From assembly GCA_910584475.1 (NCBI GenBank), contig CAJUBD010000002.1, positions 62,001 to 126,000 of the forward strand: a stretch of 64,000 bases of DNA, written 5' to 3'. Positions 41,339-48,839 of this stretch are shown here, in pieces. The translations under genes were made by a program, and so were the position numbers. The notes under the pieces are model-generated. The model was given only the letters and a program-made list of their open reading frames with translations, was not told the origin of the DNA and did not search any database. The stretch's first letter is position 1. Each line of letters opens with the position of its first letter. This DNA comes from an uncultured Treponema sp. (lineage in GTDB: Bacteria > Spirochaetota > Spirochaetia > Treponematales > Treponemataceae).

Positions 41339-43477
41339 ATGGCTAAAGCAAAAATTTCATCCGACAAATTTTTAAACCGCGAACTTTCTTGGATTGAATT
41401 CAACGCGCGGGTTTTGAGTGAAGGATTGCGCTCCGATGTTCCGCTTTTGGAGCGGCTTATGTTCCTTTCGATAGTAACGAGCAATTTCAACGAATTTTTC
41501 CAAGTGCGCGTGGCTTCTATAAAGCGGCTTTTGAAAAATGCGCCTGGCGTGAAAGACATTTCAGGACTTACTCCGAAGCAGCAGCTTCGCGCGATTTCCG
41601 AACGCGCGCACGAAGTGATGAGCGAGCAGCAAGAATGCCTCAAAAATCAAATCCTGCCGCTTTTGGCAAAAGAAGGATTCTCGTACAAGCGTCCCGAAAA
41701 TTTCAGCGCGGCGCAAAAGGAATTCACCGAAGATTTTTTCAAAAATCAAATCTTGCCGCTTCTTACTCCGCTTCGGACGGACACCGAGCAATTTCCGCAA
41801 ATCGTGAATTTAAAATACCACGCGGCGTTTTTGCTCAAGCCCATTGCCAGCATTCGCGTGGCGAACAAAGCGTTCGAGGCGAAGCCCGGCGCGCCGCTTG
41901 TCGCGCTAGTCCAAATCCCAGACACGATTCCTAATTTGATTTGGCTTCCGAGCGAAAATCCCAACGCCAAAGAATTCACGACGCTTGCCGATTTAGTGAT
42001 TCAATACGGCACTTGGCTTTTTGCAGGATTCGAAGTGAAGCAGTCGCTTTTGTTCAACGTGGCGCGCGACGCGGATTTTGCGGTGGACGAAGACTCAGGC
42101 GAAAATTTCGTCCAGGCGATGCAAGAAATTCTAGTGCGAAGGCAATCTTCGTTTGCCGTGCGAATCGTTTGCAACAAGACGAGCCTTGAATTGCAGAAAT
42201 TTTTGGCGAGCAAATTGCATTTGACAGCGCAGGACATTTACGCTTTCGATGGTTTAGTGGACGCTGCGACTCTTTGCGAAATTTCTGATGCGGAAGATAC
42301 GGCACGGCTCAAAAACAAAAAATGGCAGCATTTCGAAAGTGCCGCTTTGCCGCACGACGGCACGTATTGGGATACGCTCAAACAGCGCGACGTGCTTTTG
42401 CATGTTCCCTACGAATCGTATCAAAGCGTGGTAAAATTTTTGGAAGACGCATCCGAAGACGCCGATGTGCTTTCGATAAAAATGACGCTGTATCGTACGG
42501 GACGCTCTTCGCCGATAATCACTGCGTTGAAAAAAGCCGCCCGCAACGGAAAGCAAGTGACCGCGCTCGTGGAACTCAAGGCGCGGTTTGACGAAGAACT
42601 GAACATAGCGTGGGCGGAAGAATTGGAACGCGCGGGCGTCATAGTCGTGTACGGCCTTGTCAATTTGAAGGTGCATGCGAAAATTATGATGGTGATTCGC
42701 CGCGAGCAGGACACGTTCAAACGCTATGTCCATCTCGCCACTGGCAACTACAATCCAAAAACCGCTCGACTTTATAGCGACATTTCGCTTTTCACTTCCA
42801 ATCAGGAAATCGCGAACGACGCCACGAAATTCTTCAACATCGTCACTGGATATTCCGCGCTGCAAACGATGAAATATCTTTCGATGGCTCCAGTGGATTT
42901 GAAGTCGAAATTGCTGATGATGATTCAGCGCGAAATCGAACTTTCCACGCCGGAAACCCCGGGACTCATCATGGCGAAAATGAACAGCCTCGCGGACGAG
43001 CAAGTGATTTCCGCCTTGTACCGCGCGAATCGGGCGGGTGTGCGCATAATGCTGAACATTCGCGGAATCTGCATGCTCCTTCCCGGCGTAAAAGGGATGA
43101 GCGAAAACATCAAAGTCGTTTCAATCGTGGACAGATATTTGGAGCATGCGAGAATTTTTTATTTCCAAAACGGAGCGTCGCCTGAAATTTATTTGGCGAG
43201 CGCGGATTGGATGCCGCGAAATCTCGACCGCCGCATCGAGCTGATGTTCCCGATTTTGAGCAATGAAATTTTCCAGGAAATAAAGCACATTCTGGAAATC
43301 TATTTTGACGCTAACACAAACATTTTCGAATTGCAAAACACAGGCGCGTGGAAAGCATTGCGACCAAAGCCAGGCGAAGAAGTCCGCCGTGCGCAGGAAA
43401 TCCTGTACGAAGAATACAAGGCTCGCGACGAGCGGAGCAAGGCACCCAAAGCGCGATTTGCGGTGCGGCGAAAATAA
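41339..43477 (+). CDS. ppk1: Polyphosphate kinase 1
   Basis: The 712-residue product has the full Ppk1 layout. The N-terminal helical domain opens with Phe-Leu-Asn-Arg-Glu-Leu-Ser-Trp-Ile-Glu-Phe-Asn-Ala-Arg-Val-Leu. The head domain follows, and then two phospholipase-D-like catalytic domains. The autophosphorylated His lies in Lys-Val-His-Ala-Lys-Ile-Met-Met, and the nucleotide loop in Thr-Gly-Asn-Tyr-Asn-Pro-Lys-Thr-Ala-Arg-Leu-Tyr. It makes polyphosphate reversibly from ATP at the inner membrane. AGGAGG lies 10 nt before the ATG at 41339. Its gene follows ppx, and the two enzymes oppose each other. Confidence 0.96.
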   Translation: MAKAKISSDKFLNRELSWIEFNARVLSEGLRSDVPLLERLMFLSIVTSNFNEFFQVRVASIKRLLKNAPGVKDISGLTPKQQLRAISERAHEVMSEQQECLKNQILPLLAKEGFSYKRPENFSAAQKEFTEDFFKNQILPLLTPLRTDTEQFPQIVNLKYHAAFLLKPIASIRVANKAFEAKPGAPLVALVQIPDTIPNLIWLPSENPNAKEFTTLADLVIQYGTWLFAGFEVKQSLLFNVARDADFAVDEDSGENFVQAMQEILVRRQSSFAVRIVCNKTSLELQKFLASKLHLTAQDIYAFDGLVDAATLCEISDAEDTARLKNKKWQHFESAALPHDGTYWDTLKQRDVLLHVPYESYQSVVKFLEDASEDADVLSIKMTLYRTGRSSPIITALKKAARNGKQVTALVELKARFDEELNIAWAEELERAGVIVVYGLVNLKVHAKIMMVIRREQDTFKRYVHLATGNYNPKTARLYSDISLFTSNQEIANDATKFFNIVTGYSALQTMKYLSMAPVDLKSKLLMMIQREIELSTPETPGLIMAKMNSLADEQVISALYRANRAGVRIMLNIRGICMLLPGVKGMSENIKVVSIVDRYLEHARIFYFQNGASPEIYLASADWMPRNLDRRIELMFPILSNEIFQEIKHILEIYFDANTNIFELQNTGAWKALRPKPGEEVRRAQEILYEEYKARDERSKAPKARFAVRRK

Positions 43478-43567
43478 AACGACGCGCCGTCATTGCATCG
43501 GCTCGCAAACATTGTCTGCCGCCTATTGCCATATTACCTTGCGGCGCAAAGTGCCGCAATAACTCTC

Positions 43568-43596
43568 TTGCACCTCCGCCGTTTTTTCATTATAAT
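43568..43596 (+). promoter_or_regulatory. proS promoter with leaderless geometry
   Basis: TTGCAC (43568-43573), a 17-bp spacer and TATAAT (43591-43596) end exactly 6 nt before the ATG at 43603. There is no ribosome binding site, which also argues against the longer open frame starting at 43348. Confidence 0.75.
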
Positions 43597-43602
43597 CATA
43601 TT

Positions 43603-45447
43603 ATGAAAGTTTCGGAATTTTTTCTCACCACGTTGCGCGATGTGCCGAGCGATGCGGTGATCGCAAGCCATCAACTTATGATGCGCACTGGAATGATTCG
43701 CAAGTTGGGAAATGGGCTTTATTCTTATATGCCGCTCGGGCTGCGCTCGTTTTCAAAAGTCGTGAACATAATCCGCGAAGAATTGGGCGCGGTGGGATGT
43801 CTTGAAATGAAGCCCACGGTGATTCAGCCTGGCGAAATCTGGAAGGAAAGCGGACGATGGGACAAGATGAGCGGCGATATGCTCACTCCGAAAAATCGCG
43901 GCGGGCAGGACATGGTCGTCAGTCCCACTGCAGAAGAGGCGTTCACCGCGCTTGTGCGCGACGGCTTGGAAAGTTACAAGCAGCTTCCTTTTACGCTTTA
44001 TCAAATCAACACTAAATATCGCGACGAGATTCGTCCTCGCTATGGCGTGATGCGCGGGCGCGAGTTCACGATGATGGACGCGTATTCTTTTGACGCAGAC
44101 GAAAATTCGCTCGACGAATCTTACAATAAGATTGCCGAGGCGTACAGGAAGATTTACAAGAGGCTTGGACTTTCCACGATTTCCGTGAAGGCGGACACCG
44201 GCGCGATGGGCGGAAGCGGCTCTGAAGAATTTATGGTGGAAAGCGAAGTGGGCGATGACACACTGATTTTGTGTCCGAAATGCAAATACGCCGCCAACGT
44301 GGAAAAGGCTTCGTGCCAAATGGACGAGGCTTTGGACAAGGACGGCAAGGTGCAAATTCCTGCGACGGCGCAAATCGAAAAAGTCGCGTGTCCCGGAGTG
44401 GAAACAATCGAGCAGATGGAAATATTTTTCAAAATGCCCTCGACTCAGTTCATCAAAGTTTTGATTTACAAAGTCTACAATTGCGCACTCGATTTGGAAA
44501 AAGCGCAGGGCGCGAAATCGTTCAAAAAAGTTTCGGACGGAAAGAATTCTTACTATCCCGAAAGTTTTTTTGCCGTGGCGATTCGAGGCGACATCGAAGT
44601 GAACGAAGCGAAATTGGCGGCCGCGCTCAAGGCAAGCGGATGCGAACTTGCACAGGAAGCCGACGTGATAAAATATTCAGGCGCGCCGCACGGATTCGTT
44701 GGACCTGTGGGCTTGGATAAAGTTCCGCTTTTGGCGGACTTCAGTGTTATGACTCAGAATGAAGACGGCTCTTTTACGGCGCGCGTTCACGACACGGTGA
44801 CAGGCGGCGGCGAAAAAGACGTGGACAATTTGCATGTCGAGCCGATTCGCGACTTTGTTCCGTTTATGGTTGCCGATGTTCGCACAGTCTGCCCTGGCGA
44901 CAAGTGCCCCGAATGCGGCGCGGAGCTTTACAGCAAAAAAGGAAACGAACTCGGACACATTTTCAAACTTGGCGACAAATACACGAAATCGATGGGCGTA
45001 ACTTTCCTTGACCAAAACGGAAAATCCGCCACGCCGATAATGGGATGCTACGGAATAGGCGTGGATCGCACGCTTGCTTCAATCATCGAAGAGCATCACG
45101 ACGAGGACGGAATAATTTGGCCGATGAGCGCCGCGCCTTTCCAAGTGGTCATCGTTCCGATAAAATACGAAGGCGCGATGAAAGAAGCCGCCGACAAAAT
45201 TTACGGCGAATTGCTCGACGCGAAAATCGAAGTGTTGCTTGACGATCGCGCCGAACGCCCTGGCGTAAAATTCAAGGACTTTGATTTGATTGGCGTTCCG
45301 CTTCGGATTGTAGTTGGAGAAAAGAATCTTCCGAATGTGGAATTCAAATCGCGCGCGCAAAAGAATTCAACTTTAGTTCCGCTTGAAGATGCCGCGAGAA
45401 ATGCCGCCGACTTTGTGCGAAACGCGCTTGGGGAATTGAACAGGTAA
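43603..45447 (+). CDS. proS: Prolyl-tRNA synthetase, bacterial type
   Basis: The product is 614 residues from ATG 43603. Class II motif 1 to 3 segments are visible: Gly-Leu-Tyr-Ser-Tyr-Met-Pro-Leu-Gly, Thr-Lys-Tyr-Arg-Asp-Glu-Ile-Arg-Pro-Arg-Tyr-Gly-Val-Met-Arg-Gly-Arg-Glu-Phe (motif 2) and Gly-Cys-Tyr-Gly-Ile-Gly-Val-Asp-Arg-Thr (motif 3). The YbaK-like editing insertion (about 225-385), which clears mischarged Ala-tRNA-Pro, is present, as is the C-terminal anticodon-binding domain. A Cys-x2-Cys pair (Cys-Pro-Glu-Cys, about 440) lies after the insertion. The essential enzyme is predicted to be translated from a leaderless message. Confidence 0.96.
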   Translation: MKVSEFFLTTLRDVPSDAVIASHQLMMRTGMIRKLGNGLYSYMPLGLRSFSKVVNIIREELGAVGCLEMKPTVIQPGEIWKESGRWDKMSGDMLTPKNRGGQDMVVSPTAEEAFTALVRDGLESYKQLPFTLYQINTKYRDEIRPRYGVMRGREFTMMDAYSFDADENSLDESYNKIAEAYRKIYKRLGLSTISVKADTGAMGGSGSEEFMVESEVGDDTLILCPKCKYAANVEKASCQMDEALDKDGKVQIPATAQIEKVACPGVETIEQMEIFFKMPSTQFIKVLIYKVYNCALDLEKAQGAKSFKKVSDGKNSYYPESFFAVAIRGDIEVNEAKLAAALKASGCELAQEADVIKYSGAPHGFVGPVGLDKVPLLADFSVMTQNEDGSFTARVHDTVTGGGEKDVDNLHVEPIRDFVPFMVADVRTVCPGDKCPECGAELYSKKGNELGHIFKLGDKYTKSMGVTFLDQNGKSATPIMGCYGIGVDRTLASIIEEHHDEDGIIWPMSAAPFQVVIVPIKYEGAMKEAADKIYGELLDAKIEVLLDDRAERPGVKFKDFDLIGVPLRIVVGEKNLPNVEFKSRAQKNSTLVPLEDAARNAADFVRNALGELNR

Positions 45448-45500
45448 GGGCAACAATTGAAATAGTACACAAGTCTTGCGACTTGCACTTGATTTTAATA

Positions 45501-45594
45501 CGAGTTTTCTACGAAAACTCATATTATTGCATTGTCCGCTCAAGCGGACGAAAATAAACTTTTGAAAAACTGAAGTTTTTCAAAAGTTTATTTT
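45501..45594. promoter_or_regulatory. Triple hairpin ending in a perfect 44-bp palindrome before the TraB gene
   Basis: The order is CGAGTTTTctacgAAAACTC (45501-45520), GTCCGCTcaAGCGGAC (45534-45549) and a perfect palindrome of two 21-bp arms (45551-45571 and 45574-45594) with a 2-nt GA loop. The last runs into T6 and then the AAGGA ribosome binding site of the next gene. It can terminate proS transcription or hide the downstream ribosome binding site. Confidence 0.8.
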
Positions 45595-45607
45595 TTAAGG
45601 AAAAAAA

Positions 45608-46834
45608 ATGGAATCTGTTTCTACAAAAAAAATTCTCGAACTGAACGGACGGAAAATCACCTTGATTGGAACGGCGCATGTTTCTCCACAGTCGGTTCAG
45701 GAAACCCGCGAATCAATTCAAAACGATTCTCCTGATTGTGTCGCCGTGGAATTGGACAGCGGCCGCTACGATTCTATGATGAACGCCGAAAAATATCGCG
45801 ACCTCGACATCATCGCAGTTTTGAAACGCGGCGAGGCACTTTTTGTTCTGGCGAATTTGGTCTTGGGTTCATTCCAAAAACGCATGGGGCAAAATGTCGG
45901 CGTGAAGCCCGGCGATGAAATGAAAGGTGCCATTGAGGTTGCCACCGAAAAAAACATTCCGTTTGAATTGGTTGACCGTCCTATAAAAATCACGCTGAAT
46001 CGCGCTTGGGCGAAAAATTCATTTTGGGGAAAATGCAAACTCCTTTCCGCGCTGATCGCTAGCGCGTTCTCAAAAGAAGAAGTTTCAGCGGAAGAAATCG
46101 AGTCGCTGAAAAACCAAAACGAAATGGATTCGATGATGCGCGAACTTTCGGAATTTTTGCCGACTGTAAAAGAAGTTTTGATTGACGAGCGCGACAGATT
46201 TTTGGCGGCGAAAATTTGGGAATGCAAGGCAGGCGACGGAAACACCGCGCAGAAAATCACGGCGGTCTTGGGCGCAGGACATTTGCCGGGCGTGCAAGCG
46301 CATTTGGAAAAAATCGCGTGCGGCGAAGAAAACACGGACACACAGCAAATATCGTTCGTTCCGAAAAAAACTTTATGTGCCAAAATCGCAGGCTGGATAA
46401 TTCCAGTTTTGATTGTCGCGCTGATTGTGGCTGGATTTTACTTCGGCGGAAAAAGGCTTGGCACGAAAATGCTCGGTTCGTGGGTGGCGTGGAATTCCAT
46501 TCTTGCGGCGGCGGGAACAATTCTTGCGGCGGGACATCCTGTCACTGTTTTAGTCGCCTTCGTGGGCGCGCCGTTCACTTCGCTTTGTCCGTTCATAGGC
46601 ATAGGCTTTCTGACAGGCATTGTTCAGGCTTTTGTAAAAAAGCCGAAAGTCAAAGATGTGGAAACGCTTTCCGACGACGCGACAAGTTTGAAAGGCTTTT
46701 ATTCAAACCGAATCACGCGCGTCCTGCTGGTTTTTTTGCTTTCTTCTGTTGGAAGTAGCATCGGAACATTCGTGGCGGGCGCAAGCATCGTGAAGTCGCT
46801 CACTGCGACGGTGATGAGACTTTTCGGAAAATGA
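45608..46834 (+). CDS. TraB/PrgY-family membrane protein
   Basis: The 408-residue product has the TraB domain (about 8-240): Ile-Gly-Thr-Ala-His-Val-Ser near the N-terminus, Val-Ala-Val-Glu-Leu-Asp-Ser-Gly-Arg-Tyr, Val-Asp-Arg-Pro-Ile-Lys-Ile-Thr-Leu-Asn-Arg-Ala-Trp, and Val-Leu-Gly-Ala-Gly-His-Leu-Pro-Gly-Val. These conserved His and Glu residues suggest a metal-dependent, EreA/ChaN-like protease fold. Four or so membrane segments (about 258-400) anchor the C-terminus. The Enterococcus homologue inactivates a peptide pheromone; the role in spirochaetes is unknown. The ribosome binding site AAGGA directly follows a long palindrome. Confidence 0.88.
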   Translation: MESVSTKKILELNGRKITLIGTAHVSPQSVQETRESIQNDSPDCVAVELDSGRYDSMMNAEKYRDLDIIAVLKRGEALFVLANLVLGSFQKRMGQNVGVKPGDEMKGAIEVATEKNIPFELVDRPIKITLNRAWAKNSFWGKCKLLSALIASAFSKEEVSAEEIESLKNQNEMDSMMRELSEFLPTVKEVLIDERDRFLAAKIWECKAGDGNTAQKITAVLGAGHLPGVQAHLEKIACGEENTDTQQISFVPKKTLCAKIAGWIIPVLIVALIVAGFYFGGKRLGTKMLGSWVAWNSILAAAGTILAAGHPVTVLVAFVGAPFTSLCPFIGIGFLTGIVQAFVKKPKVKDVETLSDDATSLKGFYSNRITRVLLVFLLSSVGSSIGTFVAGASIVKSLTATVMRLFGK

Positions 46835-46980
46835 TTTCATTCCTTAAAAATTAAGTCCGCAGAAAGCAAGCTAAAAACTTTGCCTTGCGGCTTGTTGCGA
46901 GAACAACTTTCGAGGAACTTAATTCCACCTGCATTGCCAGGCAAATTCAATAATCTAGTTTTGCTGGAGTAAAAAGAAAA

Positions 46981-47859
46981 ATGGCATCAACTTTACAATT
47001 TGTGGAATATGTCTGCGAGCAAATTGGCGGAGCGGGCGAGATTGCTTACAAGAAAATGTTCGGAGACTACACAATTTATTGTAGCGGGAAACCCATTGGA
47101 CTTGTTTGTGACGATCGATTTTTTCTAAAGAAAACACAGGCAGGCCAAGCCTTTTATCCTGAATGCGCGGAGGACTCTCCATACACTGACGCAAAACCGC
47201 ACTTCGTTCCAGACAGAATTGACGATCGAGATTTCATGACAGGATTCGTACGCGTGATATTTGACTCGCTTCCCGAACCAAAACCGAAGAAAAAAAACGG
47301 CGCGAAGCGAAAAAACTTTTTGCAAACGGAAAGGCTGATTTTGCGACCATGGAAAATGTCGGACGCAAAAGACTTATTTGAATGTGCAAGCGATGAAGAC
47401 GTAGGTCCAATCGCAGGTTGGCCATCACATAAAAGCATCGAAGAAAGTCGAAGCGTTATAAAAAATGTTTTTTGCGGGAAAGAATGTTACGCCGTCTGCG
47501 AAAAAAATTCGGATTCGCCAATCGGCTGCATCGAACTCAAACTGAATGGACATACCGACATGACTAGTCGTAATGACGAATGCGAAATGGGATTTTGGAT
47601 CGCCAAAAAATATTGGGGCAGAGGCCTCATTCCCGAAGCCGCTCACGAACTTCTGCGGCACGCATTCAAAGATTTGGGAATGCGAACGGTATGGTGCGGC
47701 TACTATGACGGAAATGAAAAATCCAAGCGCGCGCAGGAAAAAATCGGATTTGTCTTCCATCACACTTGCGATGAAGTGGAAGTGCCGCTTTTGGGCGAAA
47801 TGCGAATCGGTCACACCAACTATATGACAGGCGAGCGATGGCAGGATTTGCAAAAATAA
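46981..47859 (+). CDS. TfoX-N domain fused to a GNAT acetyltransferase
   Basis: The 292-residue product has two parts. Residues 1-95 match the TfoX N-terminal domain (Lys-Lys-Met-Phe-Gly-Asp-Tyr-Thr-Ile-Tyr, Gly-Leu-Val-Cys-Asp-Asp-Arg-Phe-Phe-Leu-Lys, then Tyr-Thr-Asp-Ala-Lys-Pro-His-Phe). After a Lys-rich linker (about 97-107), residues 110-290 are a RimJ/RimL-like GNAT domain (Glu-Thr-Glu-Arg-Leu-Ile-Leu-Arg-Pro-Trp, Gly-Phe-Trp-Ile-Ala-Lys-Lys-Tyr-Trp-Gly-Arg-Gly for acetyl-CoA, and Asn-Glu-Lys-Ser-Lys-Arg-Ala-Gln-Glu-Lys-Ile-Gly-Phe). No frameshift is involved. The substrate is unknown. GGAG lies 11 nt before the ATG. Confidence 0.88.
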   Translation: MASTLQFVEYVCEQIGGAGEIAYKKMFGDYTIYCSGKPIGLVCDDRFFLKKTQAGQAFYPECAEDSPYTDAKPHFVPDRIDDRDFMTGFVRVIFDSLPEPKPKKKNGAKRKNFLQTERLILRPWKMSDAKDLFECASDEDVGPIAGWPSHKSIEESRSVIKNVFCGKECYAVCEKNSDSPIGCIELKLNGHTDMTSRNDECEMGFWIAKKYWGRGLIPEAAHELLRHAFKDLGMRTVWCGYYDGNEKSKRAQEKIGFVFHHTCDEVEVPLLGEMRIGHTNYMTGERWQDLQK

Positions 47860-48160
47860 GGCAATCTTTTTGCGCGTCGCTCGTATTTGTGACGGCTCTA
47901 TTTTTTTTCAAAGTTGAAAATCTCGAGCGAATAATGCTTTGGAGTTTTTTGATTCGTGCGGAGGGGTTCATACCCCGACGCTTGCGTCATAATATTGGGA
48001 GGGGTACAAAGCCCGACCGCGATGCCTTCGGAAAGTGCGAAGCGTCTGTTCGATGGATGTAGAAATCACGAACAATTCCCGAAATCACAAGAATGGAATG
48101 GAACGCATTTTGTACCTGAAATGCGCAAAAAAAATTGTCCGAAACACGCCTTGTGATTTT
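47860..48160. other. Gap with GATTCGTGCGG repeat, copy 2
   Basis: The gap between convergent genes holds no credible gene. At 47948-47990 it has TTTGATTCGTGCGG, a GGGGTTCATACCCC hairpin and CGACGCTTGCGTCA. This is the same unit as 6555-6594. A second, weaker GGGGTAC...CCCGAC unit follows at about 47996-48018. Confidence 0.7.
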
Positions 48161-48703
48161 TTACAAAAGCGTGGCATTCTGCCAATATTTCTTGCCCCAA
48201 TTTTCAAAATTCCATTCGTCGGAATATTCATTCGTTTCGTAGTCAATGTAATACAAAAGCCCGTTTTGCGCCACAAAATTCGTCGGATAAAAGTCAATGT
48301 TCAAATTATTTTCCTTGGCGCGTTCTGCCATTTCGCGAACCTGCGCAAAATATTCTTGCGGAATTTTTTCAAGTGAATCAATTGTAGGGCCATCGATGAA
48401 TTCTTTTACGATTCGCTCAGTCTCAATGTCGAACGAAATCATTTTTGGAATGCGAATTTGCGCGTCCAACAATTTTTTGTAGTCGCTCAATTCCGCCTGA
48501 ATTTTGTCGCCGAAATTGTAGTAACTGCAAGGCTCGTGATGGATTTGCTTGACGACAAAAAATTCCGTCAAGCAAGAAGCGAGATAGGAATAGCCACCCT
48601 TGCCTTTTCCAAGCAGGCTCAATATTTTGTAAGCGCGATTGTCGATTTGTACAATGGAATCAGTATGTAGAATATTTTGCTTTGTTTCAGATTTGTCGTT
48701 CAC
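48161..48703 (-). CDS. Small protein-kinase-like protein
   Basis: The start is GTG with an AAGGGCGG upstream. The 180-residue product has a kinase-like N-lobe (Gly-Lys-Gly-Lys-Gly-Gly-Tyr-Ser-Tyr-Leu-Ala as a glycine loop, about 33-43, and Val-Val-Lys-Gln-Ile with the candidate ATP-binding Lys). It also has a reduced C-lobe. There Asn-Ile-Asp-Phe-Tyr-Pro-Thr-Asn-Phe stands at the catalytic-loop position and Tyr-Ile-Asp-Tyr-Glu at the metal-binding Asp position. It resembles minimal Bud32/aminoglycoside-phosphotransferase-type kinases. The catalytic His-x-Asp is Asn-Ile-Asp here, so activity is plausible but not certain. It lies downstream of the Fic-like gene on the same strand. Confidence 0.65.
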   Translation of the reverse strand: MNDKSETKQNILHTDSIVQIDNRAYKILSLLGKGKGGYSYLASCLTEFFVVKQIHHEPCSYYNFGDKIQAELSDYKKLLDAQIRIPKMISFDIETERIVKEFIDGPTIDSLEKIPQEYFAQVREMAERAKENNLNIDFYPTNFVAQNGLLYYIDYETNEYSDEWNFENWGKKYWQNATLL

Positions 48704-48806
48704 TTTGCGCCGCCCTTTTTAGACTGTTAGGCAATCTTTCCTTGTTTGAAAACGAAACATAATTTATTTTCCTTAAAGTAGCGAGTTTTTGAAAACACTC
48801 GAAGTG

Positions 48807-48839
48807 AAAATTGTCGGCAACTTTTCTGACGACAATTTT
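48807..48839 (-). terminator. Hairpin at the end of the Fic-like gene
   Basis: AAAATTGTCG (48807-48816) and its complement (48830-48839) form a 10-bp stem that overlaps the stop codon of the Fic-like gene. A GAGTTTTTGAAAACACTC relative of the palindrome family lies just beyond it (48783-48800). Confidence 0.6.

Noticed and set aside
43348..43602. N-terminal extension of proS by 85 residues
   Set aside because: It overlaps the end of ppk1, and the family start matches the ATG at 43603, which has its own promoter.
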